DNA of 64,000 nucleotides from Bacillus pseudomycoides (GTDB lineage Bacteria > Bacillota > Bacilli > Bacillales > Bacillaceae_G), in NCBI RefSeq assembly GCF_002551005.1, contig NZ_NVOY01000003.1:239040-303039 (forward strand). Direction: 5' to 3'. Position 1 is the stretch's first letter, and every line of letters starts with the position of its first letter. The notes under the pieces were generated by a model. That model saw nothing but the letters and a program-made list of their open reading frames with translations. It was not told where the DNA came from and ran no database searches. Below, piece after piece: positions 42,334 to 51,156 of the stretch. Made by a program: the position numbers and the translations under genes.

Positions 42334-43440
42334 TTAAATTAAAGATTTACGTAATGAAACACTAACTCCTTTTGGTACATGCGCTGCAATTTTTGCACCA
42401 GCTTCATTCACTGTTACCCATCCTAAACCTGAAAATACAACATCTGTTTTCGGTTCATGAATGGTAAACTCATACTTTACAAGCTCAGGCATGTTTTCAA
42501 GTTCTTCTGGTGTTGGCGGATTTAATAATTCTCCGGCATGCTTTTCATACAATGCATCTGCTTTTTCAAGCTTCGTACGATGAATCGTAAGACGATTGGA
42601 TAAATGACAAGTAAACGAACGACGACCACCACTTATATAATCAAATCGTGCTAGTCCACCGAAGAATAACGTTTGTTCTTCATTCAATTGAAAGATCATC
42701 GGCTTAATTTCTTTTGTTGGCGTAATTATTTTTAAACTTTGTTTCCCAACATAATGCGCCATTTGATGATGATTAATAATACCTGGTGTATCATATAAAG
42801 ATGAGTTTTCATCAAGCGGAATATCAATTAAATCTAGCGTTGTACCCGGGAAATGTGATGTCGTAATGACATTTTCCGTTTCCTCGCTAAACGTTTTAAT
42901 AATACGGTTAATAAACGTTGATTTCCCAACATTTGTACATCCAACAACATACACATCTTTTCCGTCACGATATTGTTCAATTGCACTTGCAAGCTCTTCA
43001 ATACCTTGGCCTTTTGTTGCACTAATTAAGAAAACCTCTTCTGGCTTTAAACCAAGTTGTTTTGCACTATAGCGCATCCAATGTGTAAGCTTTTCATTCT
43101 TTACTGATTTTGGAATTAAATCTGCTTTGTTCCCGACAAGAAGTACTTTATTATTTCCAACAAAGCGATGCAGACCAGGAAGCCAACTTCCACTAAAGTC
43201 AAAAATATCAACAATCTTAACAACTAATGCATCAGATTGTCCAATTCCATTTAAAATGCGTAAAAAATCATCATCTGTTAATGACACATCTTGAATTTCA
43301 TTGTAATGCTTTAAGCGAAAACAACGCTGACAAATGATATGCTCTTTCTCTAATGAAGAAGCTGGTGCATAGCCAACTTCATTTTTATTTTCTGTTTGGA
43401 TTGCAACGCCGCATCCAATACATTTAAACGTCTCAGTCAA
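42334..43440 (-). CDS. yqeH: ribosome biogenesis GTPase YqeH
   Basis: This 368-residue protein is a circularly permuted GTPase needed for 30S assembly. The N-terminal zinc finger has C7, C10, C37 and C40. G motifs are permuted: NKAD (G4) and SA (G5) come before CTNVGKST (G1), T (G2) and DTPG (G3). A C-terminal NOA1/YqeH-like domain follows. TTG at 43440 behind GGGAGGAATAAGC gives the usual 368-residue length. Confidence 0.95.
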   Translation of the reverse strand: MTETFKCIGCGVAIQTENKNEVGYAPASSLEKEHIICQRCFRLKHYNEIQDVSLTDDDFLRILNGIGQSDALVVKIVDIFDFSGSWLPGLHRFVGNNKVLLVGNKADLIPKSVKNEKLTHWMRYSAKQLGLKPEEVFLISATKGQGIEELASAIEQYRDGKDVYVVGCTNVGKSTFINRIIKTFSEETENVITTSHFPGTTLDLIDIPLDENSSLYDTPGIINHHQMAHYVGKQSLKIITPTKEIKPMIFQLNEEQTLFFGGLARFDYISGGRRSFTCHLSNRLTIHRTKLEKADALYEKHAGELLNPPTPEELENMPELVKYEFTIHEPKTDVVFSGLGWVTVNEAGAKIAAHVPKGVSVSLRKSLI

Positions 43441-43442
43441 GC

Positions 43443-43955
43443 TTATTCCTCCCAATTAATTAAACCTTTTTTCTTCATATTACTCATAATTCTACGCTCA
43501 ATTTTCCGGTTAAAACGAGTCATAAACCCGTCTGTTTGTGCAACAGGAACAACTAGAATCGTGTGCAGTCCAACACGATTTCCCCCAAGCACATCTGTTA
43601 ATAATTGATCTCCAATTACAACTACTTCTTCCGCACGCAAATTCATTTTCGCTATTGCTCGTTTAAAAGCGCGAACAAGCGGCTTACGTGCACTATGAAT
43701 AAACGGAATACCAAGTGGATCAGCAAAATCTTTTACACGTTGCTCGTTATTATTCGAAACAACTGTCACTTGAATGTCGTGTTCTTTCATTTTTGCAAAC
43801 CATTCTTCCAATTGCGGCGTCGCATTCGGACGATCCCATTCGATTAAGGTGTTATCTAAATCAGTAATGATTCCTTTTATACCTCGGTTTTTCAATTCTT
43901 CAGGTTGAATATGATACACGTTTTTCACGTATTCATTCGGTAAAAATAAACTCAA
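43443..43955 (-). CDS. yqeG: YqeG family HAD-type phosphatase
   Basis: The 170-residue HAD IIIA phosphatase has DLDNT (32-36), VVSNN and GDQLLTDVLGG motifs. Family members act as phosphatidylglycerophosphate phosphatases in some organisms; the role in Bacillus is less sure. Start is TTG behind GAGGTGAAAGAGA. The stop lies 2 bases before the yqeH start. Confidence 0.91.
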   Translation of the reverse strand: MSLFLPNEYVKNVYHIQPEELKNRGIKGIITDLDNTLIEWDRPNATPQLEEWFAKMKEHDIQVTVVSNNNEQRVKDFADPLGIPFIHSARKPLVRAFKRAIAKMNLRAEEVVVIGDQLLTDVLGGNRVGLHTILVVPVAQTDGFMTRFNRKIERRIMSNMKKKGLINWEE

Positions 43956-43974
43956 TCTCTTTCACCTCTTTGAG

Positions 43975-44115
43975 GAGTTTTGTATAGTTCAACTTCCATT
44001 TCGAGAACGGTTTTCTCTCGAAATGGTTAGATGAACTTATCGGGTTCTTACAGGAAGTCATTCTTCTCGTGTTTTTCTGTAAGAGCGAGATAAATCATCT
44101 GACAACTACTGTCTG
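43975..44115 (+). repeat. intergenic repeat (family A) upstream of yqeG
   Basis: AGTTCAACTTCCATTTCGAGA-acggtttt-CTCTCGAAATGG-TTAGATGAACTTATCGGGTTCTTACAGGAAG. The inverted repeat CCATTTCGAGA/TCTCGAAATGG (10-11 bp) is followed by the shared block and GAGCGAGATAAATC. Confidence 0.7.
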
Positions 44116-44161
44116 TTAAAATCGGATAAAATTTTTCGACAGCATTTTTCGATTATGCATC

Positions 44162-44261
44162 TGTGGATAAACTTGTACACAATTTTCCTCCCGCTAAATT
44201 CAGTTAATTCAAAAATTATCAACAATTCCCACACATCTTATCCACGACAGAATGTGGATAA
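44162..44261. promoter_or_regulatory. cluster of DnaA boxes upstream of sda
   Basis: Four boxes: TGTGGATAA (44162-44170), TTATCAACA (44216-44224), TTATCCACG (44238-44246) and TGTGGATAA (44253-44261). Two are exact TTATCCACA complements and two differ at one base. They lie 78-178 bases upstream of sda, which is known in B. subtilis to be activated by DnaA when replication is impaired. Confidence 0.88.
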
Positions 44262-44338
44262 CCAACAGATTGTGACATAAGACAATTTTTGGTACATTAA
44301 ATGAGACAAATTTCCTTTTTCGCAGGAGGTGAACCGCC

Positions 44339-44494
44339 TTGACGGCGAAACATATGGAACAGTTATCTACTGAATTACTCACTGAGTCTTATTATAAAGC
44401 AAAAGAACTAAATTTAAATCCTGACTTCATTTTACTTATTAAACAAGAAATCATTAGACGCTCATTAGAGGACAAGCTTTTAAAATCGTCTTAA
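44339..44494 (+). CDS. sda: sporulation checkpoint protein Sda
   Basis: The 51-codon frame includes [25 protein letters not shown], clearly Sda, the helical-hairpin inhibitor of KinA-type sporulation kinases. The TTG at 44339-44341 is 7-9 bases after AGGAGGTGAA and would give 51 residues. An ATG five codons later fits the B. subtilis N-terminus better but has no SD. I prefer the TTG. Confidence 0.9.
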   Translation: MTAKHMEQLSTELLTESYYKAKELNLNPDFILLIKQEIIRRSLEDKLLKSS

Positions 44495-44499
44495 GTATA

Positions 44500-44580
44500 T
44501 ATACAGTAAAACTTCCATAGATAACATTTAACCACTTATGATTAGTTGAACGAGATCCCCTATTACGTGAGAAATAGATA
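44500..44580 (+). repeat. intergenic repeat (family A, degenerate) downstream of sda
   Basis: CAGTAAAACTTCCATAGATAACATTTAACCACTTATGATTAGTTGAACGAGATCCCC resembles the other long forms at both ends, but its central inverted repeat has decayed. Confidence 0.5.
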
Positions 44581-44593
44581 CTGCTTCACCTGT

Positions 44594-44624
44594 AAAAAGA
44601 GCCATCTTATAAGACGGCTCTTTT
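44594..44624 (-). terminator. terminator of psd
   Basis: AAAAGAGCCGTCTT-ATAAGATGGCTCTTTTT on the minus strand, directly after the psd stop, with one G-U pair. Confidence 0.88.
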
Positions 44625-45402
44625 ATAATCGAGTTGCCACTTTCTCACCAACACGAACCTCTTGTCCACTAGCTAATGATTGAACGACTTCAACCATACC
44701 TTTTTCAAATAATAGCACGACTGTGGAGCCAAATGTAAAATAGGCCATCTCTTCACCTTTTTGCATAGTTTCTCTCTCATGCAACAGTTCAATACTATTC
44801 ACAAACATTGCACCTACTTTAACAAGCGCCATCCGCTCGCCTTCGCTCTCTATCTCTGTTACAGAGCGATAGTTTTTAGACAACGTATCTTTTCCATATT
44901 TCATACCTGCTGCATTAACAGGATATGACTTCCGTCCAAGTACAAAACGCTCTGTCACTGTACCAGAAAGCGGACTATGAATACGATGGTAGTGGCTTGG
45001 GCTTAAATAAATCACCATGTATGTACCACCTGCGTAACGCGTTGCCCTTTCATCCGTACCAAGCATGTCTACAATAGAATACTGTTTCCCTTTAATCTCA
45101 AACATTTTCGCCTCATCAATGGGACCATGATCTGCAAAAACGCCATCAACCGGACTCACAACAGTAGACTCTTCTGTATCAATTGATCGTTTGCCCTCTT
45201 TTAATTTACGCGTAAATAATTCATGAAGCGTTTGATACTCTTGTAAATCCTTCTCCATCTCATCTTGGTTAATTTGAAATACCTTCGCATAAGATGGAAT
45301 AATCATTGAGCTTAAACGAGACTGTGCAAATTTACGCAATATATAGGACGTAAAACGACCGTTTGTAAGTTCAATCAATAATCGATATAACGTACGTCGC
45401 AA
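44623..45402 (-). CDS. psd: phosphatidylserine decarboxylase proenzyme
   Basis: The 259-residue enzyme makes phosphatidylethanolamine. Self-cleavage within FGST (224-227, between G225 and S226) would give the pyruvoyl alpha chain; the classical motif is LGST. D86 (VDGVFADHG) and H139/H142 ([11 protein letters not shown]) are the other active-site residues. Start is TTG with AGTAGGGGG as SD. The expected partner pssA is not adjacent. Confidence 0.95.
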   Translation of the reverse strand: MRRTLYRLLIELTNGRFTSYILRKFAQSRLSSMIIPSYAKVFQINQDEMEKDLQEYQTLHELFTRKLKEGKRSIDTEESTVVSPVDGVFADHGPIDEAKMFEIKGKQYSIVDMLGTDERATRYAGGTYMVIYLSPSHYHRIHSPLSGTVTERFVLGRKSYPVNAAGMKYGKDTLSKNYRSVTEIESEGERMALVKVGAMFVNSIELLHERETMQKGEEMAYFTFGSTVVLLFEKGMVEVVQSLASGQEVRVGEKVATRL

Positions 45403-45571
45403 ACTGCGAAACCCCCTACTATGATATATAATGTTGTAATAAGACCCTTACATGTAGTTTTTCCTATTCTTGTTTCTATATCATAAATTATTAGCACCTT
45501 TTAATATTACAGATAGAACCCATCATTTTCAACCGTGAACATCGATTTATCATCGGAGTTTCATTTTATGT

Positions 45572-45621
45572 AAATAAGAAAAGTGCCTACCTTTCAAATA
45601 AAAGCAAGCACTTTTCTTATT
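45572..45621. terminator. terminator of sigK
   Basis: AAATAAGAAAAGTGC (45572-45586) pairs with GCACTTTTCTTATTT (45607-45621): a perfect 15-bp stem around an imperfectly paired 20-base loop. T-rich on both strands. Confidence 0.85.
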
Positions 45622-46334
45622 TAATATTTCCCCTTCTTCTCCTTCTCCGCACGAACAAATTCATGAAACATCTTCATTAACGCCCGCTTCTCAATACGTG
45701 ATACGTAGCTTCTTGATATACCAAGCGCCTTCGCAATCTCACGCTGCGTTTTCTCTTTCTCCATGCCAAGACCAAATCGATTCACAATCACTTCTTTTTC
45801 CCGTTCATCTAATATATCGATGTATTCTTTAATTTTCTCAAGCTCCATACTCAATTGAATCGTATCGATTACATCTTCTGACTCTGACTTTAAAATATCG
45901 ATTAAGGAAATCTCATTCCCTTCCTTGTCCTGCCCAATTGGATCATGAAGAGAAACGTCTTTTTTCGTTTTCTTTAATACACGTAAATGCATTAAGATTT
46001 CATTTTCAATGCAACGAGCCGCATATGTTGCTAGTTTCGTTCCTTTTCCTTGCGAATAGCTTTCAATTGCCTTAATTAAGCCAATCGTGCCAATGGAAAT
46101 TAAATCTTCTGCATCTTCTCCTGTATTTTCAAATTTTTTCACAATATGTGCCACAAGACGTAAATTATGCTCGATGAGGATATTTCTTGCGTGCGCATCA
46201 CCTTGCTCCATAAGCTCTAAGTATTTCCTTTCCTCATCAGGCGACAATGGCTGTGGAAATGCATTATTTTTGACATATGATACGAAAACAAACATTTCAC
46301 GAATCATATATCCAATTGCGGCGAACAGACTCAA
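45621..46334 (-). CDS. sigK: RNA polymerase sigma-K precursor (pro-SigK), uninterrupted
   Basis: The 237-residue sigma factor has a hydrophobic pro-sequence of about 19 residues ([18 protein letters not shown]) before [11 protein letters not shown], the mature N-terminus known from B. subtilis. Region 2 ([38 protein letters not shown]) and region 4 HTH ([23 protein letters not shown]) follow. I place the start at TTG 46332-46334, with GGGGGTGAAGAGG before it. The gene is contiguous, so there is no skin element, unlike B. subtilis 168. Confidence 0.95.
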   Translation of the reverse strand: MSLFAAIGYMIREMFVFVSYVKNNAFPQPLSPDEERKYLELMEQGDAHARNILIEHNLRLVAHIVKKFENTGEDAEDLISIGTIGLIKAIESYSQGKGTKLATYAARCIENEILMHLRVLKKTKKDVSLHDPIGQDKEGNEISLIDILKSESEDVIDTIQLSMELEKIKEYIDILDEREKEVIVNRFGLGMEKEKTQREIAKALGISRSYVSRIEKRALMKMFHEFVRAEKEKKGKY

Positions 46335-46452
46335 CCTCTTCACCCCCGCAAAAATAGTGGTCTTTACTATATGTATGTGGGCGAGTGGTTGTTTGTGTCT
46401 GTACAGCTTTATGGACAAAGCGAAAAACATTCCTTATTTAAATGCATTCGTT

Positions 46453-47751
46453 TCAAACTTTCCACCAAATTGCTTTTCCCGTACTCGCATCTATATAGCG
46501 AATTTCTCGTCTATTGCTATAATCCCCATCATATTCTTTATTGTTTTCTGCCGTTGTTTGACTATAAATAAGTCGATACTGTGGAGGCTCTTGTTCACTT
46601 TCCTCAAACCACCTTAATTCTGCCCGAAGCGATTGACAATACCGCTCTAACGCTTGCTTTTCACTCACTTTCACTTCCTTGTCATAAGTGAGCAGCTTTT
46701 GAATAAGACTTTGCGGCGTACCACTATACGTACTTATGTGGCCGGTTTCTCCGTCCACAACGACGTGCACCAGCTCACTTTCTATTCGAACACCATTTAC
46801 ATATACGTAAAAATGAAAGTGTCCTGGCTCTTCTTCATCAGGATTATCTTGATTACTCCAAACGCGAAGATATTGTTCATAATTTGGAAATACCTTCCCT
46901 AAAAATTGCAGCGCCTTTTCAAAACACTGCTCACGAGTTAATACAGAGTTTCCCTGTTGGTTTCCTCGTTCATAATATCCAAGCAACTCATTTGTTTCTT
47001 TGTCCATTTTCACGATAATCGACGTTTCATACTGGAACATATGAAACTGTTTCTTCCAGTACGCATCGAAAGATTTGTCATTTTCTTCTGCATCCTCTTG
47101 TTTATCTGGTAACTTCGCCCAAACAATTGTCTTCTCTGTTTCCCCTTCTTCTTCACGTACTTTCGTCATGACATTCTTATCAATATTCAATAACCGATCA
47201 ATATTTTCTTCTAGTTGCGGTTTCTCACTTAAAGCTGGCAATTCTTTTGTTTCAATCACATAATGATTACGATCATGCCAGTCTTCTCCAGTATGTACAT
47301 CAATAAAAGCATGTGCAGGAATCGGTTCATATACAAGATAATAACCTTCTTCTATTTCGCCATCCTCCCATTCAAACAACGAATTCGAAAGCTGGATATA
47401 GACAGGCTCCATACTCTGCCTTTGCTTCAACTGCTTTGTCACAACTTCTTTCTCTACAATAGAACTAGGCCACAGTGGTTTTTCCTTTATGCCATTGTTT
47501 CTAAATTTCATAACATTCCCATCTACATCAACTTCTACTACACAACCTGTTTGAGGCAACGAATACCCATTTACTTCCTGCTTATATTCAATAAAAAGAC
47601 TCTCTTTTCTTTCATTTATATGAGTAGCAGTACATTCTTTATATGTATGCGGTGCATGCTGCTGCAAGAATGCATCCGCAATGATTTTCCCTTGCTCTTT
47701 ACTTATACTTAGCTTCTTTGGAAGATCTTCTTTATGTATGGATAATTCCAT
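46453..47751 (-). CDS. YcdB/YcdC-like repeat protein, probably 5'-truncated
   Basis: The 432-residue protein resembles the YcdB/YcdC (DUF4901, PepSY-like) family. It has no signal sequence, and short repeats such as GHISTYSG and GNVMKFRNNG recur after a beta-rich module. An ATG (47749-47751) has AGGAG at a suitable distance. However, the same frame stays open and family-like for 50 more codons upstream (DINHNDYILVVDEENVNEAVHSLWWEKQ...) until a TAG at 47902-47904, with no ATG, GTG or TTG. The original N-terminus is therefore probably lost. Function unknown. Confidence 0.65.
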   Translation of the reverse strand: MELSIHKEDLPKKLSISKEQGKIIADAFLQQHAPHTYKECTATHINERKESLFIEYKQEVNGYSLPQTGCVVEVDVDGNVMKFRNNGIKEKPLWPSSIVEKEVVTKQLKQRQSMEPVYIQLSNSLFEWEDGEIEEGYYLVYEPIPAHAFIDVHTGEDWHDRNHYVIETKELPALSEKPQLEENIDRLLNIDKNVMTKVREEEGETEKTIVWAKLPDKQEDAEENDKSFDAYWKKQFHMFQYETSIIVKMDKETNELLGYYERGNQQGNSVLTREQCFEKALQFLGKVFPNYEQYLRVWSNQDNPDEEEPGHFHFYVYVNGVRIESELVHVVVDGETGHISTYSGTPQSLIQKLLTYDKEVKVSEKQALERYCQSLRAELRWFEESEQEPPQYRLIYSQTTAENNKEYDGDYSNRREIRYIDASTGKAIWWKV

Positions 47752-48154
47752 TAACTCTCCTGTTTCTTTTCGGAAACAAACTTGAATGTATTCTTCAGGG
47801 TTCTCCTGTTTCTCCCACCATAATGAATGAACAGCTTCATTTACATTTTCCTCATCAACAACAAGTATGTAATCATTATGATTTATATCGCAAACTATAT
47901 CCTACACTTTGTCAATTCTATTAAAAAAACGAATTCTTTATTTCTTAAATATTTTCTATATACTTGAATTGTAGTCTTATCACTTTTCCTAATTAGAGAG
48001 TAAAAGCACCTCAAAATCAAAGCGTATTGAAAATAATACAAAAAAGACAAAAAACTGAAACAATTAGTTCATACGAAATTCACATCAATCGATTAGTATA
48101 AGGAATATACAGAGTTTACATACAATAAATTCCATAACAAAGGAGGGACATGTA

Positions 48155-48226
48155 ATGAAAACACGTTATCGCTTTATGATCTCATCATTCGCAGCATGCG
48201 CGTATATGATTTGGTATTTAGTATAA
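48155..48226 (+). CDS. small hydrophobic peptide upstream of the alarmone synthetase
   Basis: A 23-codon frame (MKTRYRFMISSFAACAYMIWYLV) begins nine bases after the strong SD AAAGGAGGGAC. A short basic start is followed by a hydrophobic stretch of about 16 residues. It is 39 bases upstream of relP in the same orientation. The RBS suggests that it is translated, as a small membrane peptide or a regulatory leader. I do not recognise a named family. Confidence 0.6.
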   Translation: MKTRYRFMISSFAACAYMIWYLV

Positions 48227-48265
48227 ACAACCTTACGTTCCAAATAAGAAAAAGGTGTGTAGAAA

Positions 48266-48916
48266 ATGGAGTATAACCAAACAACAGTTAATTACTGGAA
48301 AGCATTTGTATTACCTTATACATTTGCTCTTGAAGAACTGAAAACAAAATTCGAAATTATGAACCGGGAAGCTCAGTTTCTAGAAGACTACAACCCGTTT
48401 GAACATATAAAAACACGATTAAAACAACCAAAAAGTATTATTAAAAAGCTAGAACGAAAAAACTTAGCACCAACTGTCGAAAACGCCCAACATCATTTAT
48501 TCGATATTATCGGTATTCGAATTACATGTTGTTTCGTGGAGGATATTTATTATTTAAAAAAATTGATAGAAAAACGAACAGATATGGAAATCGTAGAAGT
48601 TAAAGATTATATTGAAACGCCAAAACCAAACGGCTATAAAAGTCTCCATATGATTATTAAGTATCCATTAGCATTAAATTCAGGAACACAAGATGTTTTT
48701 GCCGAAATTCAATTACGTACGTTAGCAATGGATTTCTGGGCAAGTTTAGAACATAAAATGTATTATAAATATGAAGGAAACATCCCTGAGTATTTAAAAA
48801 ATGAATTACACGATGCGGCCATGAAAGCTGAAGAACTTGATAATAAGATGGCATCTATCCGTCAAGATATCGATGAAATTGAAGCGTGTTCTGAGCGCAT
48901 TTTATTACCTGTGTAA
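48266..48916 (+). CDS. relP: small alarmone synthetase (RelP/YwaC type GTP pyrophosphokinase)
   Basis: The 216-residue protein is a single-domain (p)ppGpp synthetase without a hydrolase domain. Motifs include DIIGIRITCCFVEDIY, ETPKPNGYKSLHMII and EIQLRTLAMDFWASLEHKMYYKY. These resemble B. subtilis YwaC (SasA/RelP) more than YjbM (RelQ) as I recall them. In B. subtilis ywaC is induced by cell-envelope stress; I did not find a promoter. Confidence 0.9.
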   Translation: MEYNQTTVNYWKAFVLPYTFALEELKTKFEIMNREAQFLEDYNPFEHIKTRLKQPKSIIKKLERKNLAPTVENAQHHLFDIIGIRITCCFVEDIYYLKKLIEKRTDMEIVEVKDYIETPKPNGYKSLHMIIKYPLALNSGTQDVFAEIQLRTLAMDFWASLEHKMYYKYEGNIPEYLKNELHDAAMKAEELDNKMASIRQDIDEIEACSERILLPV

Positions 48917-48948
48917 AAGAAGTTCTCTATTTGGAGAACTTCTTTTTA
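48917..48948 (+). terminator. terminator of relP
   Basis: AGAAGTTCTC-TATTT-GGAGAACTTCTTTTT, immediately past the relP stop. It runs into the next repeat. Confidence 0.9.
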
Positions 48949-49001
48949 TCCCGCTATTTGCGGGCAGTATCCCCCCACTGATGGAAGTTTCACTTTATCC
49001 C
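48945..49001. repeat. short intergenic repeat (family A, short form)
   Basis: TTTATCCCGC-tattt-GCGGGCAGTATCCCCCCACTGATGGAAGTTTCACTTTATC. The CCCGC/GCGGG hairpin is at 48950-48964. Both ends read TTTATC. It abuts the stop codon of the lipoprotein gene. Confidence 0.8.
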
Positions 49002-49471
49002 TCCCCAATTACACGCACATCTTCTATCTTCCATACATCATTTTCTTTTCCTACGGTGTAACGCACTTTCTTTTGAACAGATTCTTCTTTCTCTTTTGTT
49101 TCTACAACAGCATACTCTCCTTCAAAATTTTTCACATTAACATTCAATAGGTCGATTTTTTTATTCTTATTTTGAAATTCTGCTTCCTTTTGAGCTTTTT
49201 TATCCTCTAACCCTAATGACTTCGTTGAAAATAGTGCCATATGTCCCGCAAAATCTTTCTCATTTATTGTTTGAATATAGGAGTCTATTAACTTTTTAAT
49301 TGCTTGTTCTTCTTTCTCCGGTATAGGCTTTGTCATCTTTTTATTTTTCTCTTCTTTATAAAACGTTTCTTCCTTTTTCATTGTATCTTGCACTTTTTCT
49401 TGTGAGCTGCATCCGCATAATTGAAGACTTATGATTCCTACAATCCCCAATCTCTTTAGTATTCGTTTCAT
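48995..49471 (-). CDS. putative lipoprotein
   Basis: The 158-residue protein has a signal peptide ending in a lipobox-like LQLCGC, a charged linker and a C-terminal NTF2-like domain (AIKKLIDSYIQTINEKDFAGHMALF...VRYTVGKENDVWKIEDVRVIGEG). I do not recognise a specific role. The ATG at 49469-49471 is preceded by GGAGGAGAGAGAT. It follows phoA in the same direction but is separated by a terminator. Confidence 0.82.
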   Translation of the reverse strand: MKRILKRLGIVGIISLQLCGCSSQEKVQDTMKKEETFYKEEKNKKMTKPIPEKEEQAIKKLIDSYIQTINEKDFAGHMALFSTKSLGLEDKKAQKEAEFQNKNKKIDLLNVNVKNFEGEYAVVETKEKEESVQKKVRYTVGKENDVWKIEDVRVIGEG

Positions 49472-49486
49472 ATCTCTCTCCTCCAA

Positions 49487-49526
49487 AATGAAAAAGAAAA
49501 AGCAAGGCAAAGAAGCCCCGCTTTTT
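49487..49526 (-). terminator. terminator of phoA
   Basis: AAAAAGCGGGGC-TTCTTT-GCCTTGCTTTTT then CTTTTTC on the minus strand, seven bases past the phoA stop. It uses two G-U pairs. Confidence 0.85.
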
Positions 49527-49533
49527 CTCCATA

Positions 49534-50919
49534 TTAGCGTCGACCTTTATTTGGGTCACCGCCGCCAATAATATCAAATACACGTTTTGCTAAATTTGTA
49601 TTTTCTTGAACGCCAGCAAACAAGTATTTTCCTGGTCCAAATGCATATACACCAACATCCTCACCAGTATGACCACCAGTTGTCCAACCTGTGTAAGAGC
49701 GTGTATTAAAGATTGCTTCAATTGCATTATCAATCTTTGTTACATCTTTTGACGTTGCAGCATCATTCACAGATTTAATTTCTTCAGGTGTTAACTGTAA
49801 ATCAATATACTTTTTCAATGTTTCTTCAACGTTTGCACCTTTAGCGATTTCAGCTGCCATAAAGTCAGGTGTACGTTTTGCTGCTTTAATTGGTTTTACA
49901 TCAAAATTGTACTCGCCGTTTGCTCCAAGAGAGAAACCGCCAGTAGAATGGTCAGCAGTTGCTACAACTAATGTATGTTTATCTTTTTTCGCAAACTCAA
50001 TTGCTGCCTTAAACGCTCTTTCAAAGTCTTCCATTTCACTCATCGCTGCGACAACGTCATTATCATGACCAGCCCAGTCAATTTGGCTACCTTCTACCAT
50101 TAAGAAGAAACCATTTTTGTTTTTATTTAAACGATCAATTGCTGCATTTGTCATTTCTTCTAAAGAAGGCGTTTGATCATTGCGATCAATCATTTTATCA
50201 AAACCGCCTGGTGCAAATAAACCAAGAATTTGGTCACTCTTATCATTTAATAATTGCTGGCGATCTGTTACATAGCTATAACCATCTTTTTTAAATTCTT
50301 CTGTAAGATTGCGATCTTTTCTTACAAAGTTATTTACACCACCGCCAAGAAGAACGTCTACTTTATGCTTACCATTAATTTTTTCATCGAAGTAATCATT
50401 TCCAATTGCATCCATATTTTTTCGACTAACATCATGTGCACCGAAAGCTGCTGGCGTTGCATGCGTAATTTCAGAAGTTGCAACTAAACCTGTAGATTTC
50501 CCGCGTTCTTTCGCTTGCTCTAGTACTGTCTTCACATTTGTTTTGTCATTATCCACTGCTATAGCTGCATTATATGTTTTAACCCCTGCTGACATTGCAG
50601 TAGCCGCAGAAGCTGAGTCTGTAATATTCTGATGCTCATCTTCTGGATATGTAACCTGTGTTCCTACAAGGTGTTTATCAAATTCCGTTTGCTCCATTTC
50701 AAATGTTTTTGGGTTATCCTTCATATAACGATGTGCTGTCATATAAGAAGGTCCCATTCCATCTCCAATTAAGACAATGACATTTTTAATCTTTGCATCA
50801 TTCTCTTTTTCATCCGCCTTAATGACATCTGAACGCGTCATATTCCATGTAACAACGGAAGTAAGTGCTAACGATGAAACAACTGCAAATGGCCATGCTT
50901 TCTTCATAAATTTTTTCAC
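49534..50919 (-). CDS. phoA: secreted alkaline phosphatase
   Basis: The 461-residue phosphatase has a basic N-terminus and signal peptide (about 1-36, ending near IKADEK). The metal site is DGMG (GDGMGPSYM) and the nucleophile serine is in ITDSASAATAMSAG. Further metal motifs are EGSQIDWAGH and TADHSTGG, with GGHTGEDVGVYAFGPG near the end. It hydrolyses phosphomonoesters to release phosphate outside the cell. A clear Pho box precedes it. Confidence 0.94.
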   Translation of the reverse strand: MKKFMKKAWPFAVVSSLALTSVVTWNMTRSDVIKADEKENDAKIKNVIVLIGDGMGPSYMTAHRYMKDNPKTFEMEQTEFDKHLVGTQVTYPEDEHQNITDSASAATAMSAGVKTYNAAIAVDNDKTNVKTVLEQAKERGKSTGLVATSEITHATPAAFGAHDVSRKNMDAIGNDYFDEKINGKHKVDVLLGGGVNNFVRKDRNLTEEFKKDGYSYVTDRQQLLNDKSDQILGLFAPGGFDKMIDRNDQTPSLEEMTNAAIDRLNKNKNGFFLMVEGSQIDWAGHDNDVVAAMSEMEDFERAFKAAIEFAKKDKHTLVVATADHSTGGFSLGANGEYNFDVKPIKAAKRTPDFMAAEIAKGANVEETLKKYIDLQLTPEEIKSVNDAATSKDVTKIDNAIEAIFNTRSYTGWTTGGHTGEDVGVYAFGPGKYLFAGVQENTNLAKRVFDIIGGGDPNKGRR

Positions 50920-50961
50920 TTTATAAGTCCCCCTAAATTGTTAATTCAATTCCCTTTACCC

Positions 50962-51015
50962 AATGTAATGGAAAACTGTTAAGGTAAAATTAGAAAAATG
51001 TAAATGTTTTGTTAA
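50962..51015 (-). promoter_or_regulatory. Pho box (PhoP site) and -10 of phoA
   Basis: Minus strand: TTAACA (51010-51015), 5 bases, TTTACA (50999-51004), 5 bases, CTAATT (50988-50993), 5 bases, TTAACA (50977-50982). Three of four hexamers fit the TT(A/C/T)ACA PhoP repeat at exact 11-bp period. A -10-like TACATT (50962-50967) follows. Confidence 0.88.
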
Positions 51016-51156
51016 TTATTGATGATTATCGTTACAATGTGCATTTCTTTGTCGCTTTATTTCTTGACCTAGCATTATTTTTTTCATGTGAAACGGAATG
51101 TTTTGAATTCATATGCTAAAATGGATTAGCATATGGAAATTTAAGGGGGATAATAT

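Noticed and set aside
45621-46334. Possible skin-element remnant at sigK
   Set aside because: The sigma-K reading frame is continuous from the pro-sequence to the stop, and no recombinase or attachment repeat is near.
46087-46617. 176-codon plus-strand frame opposite sigK
   Set aside because: Runs through the complement of sigK and the next gene; not plausible as a gene.
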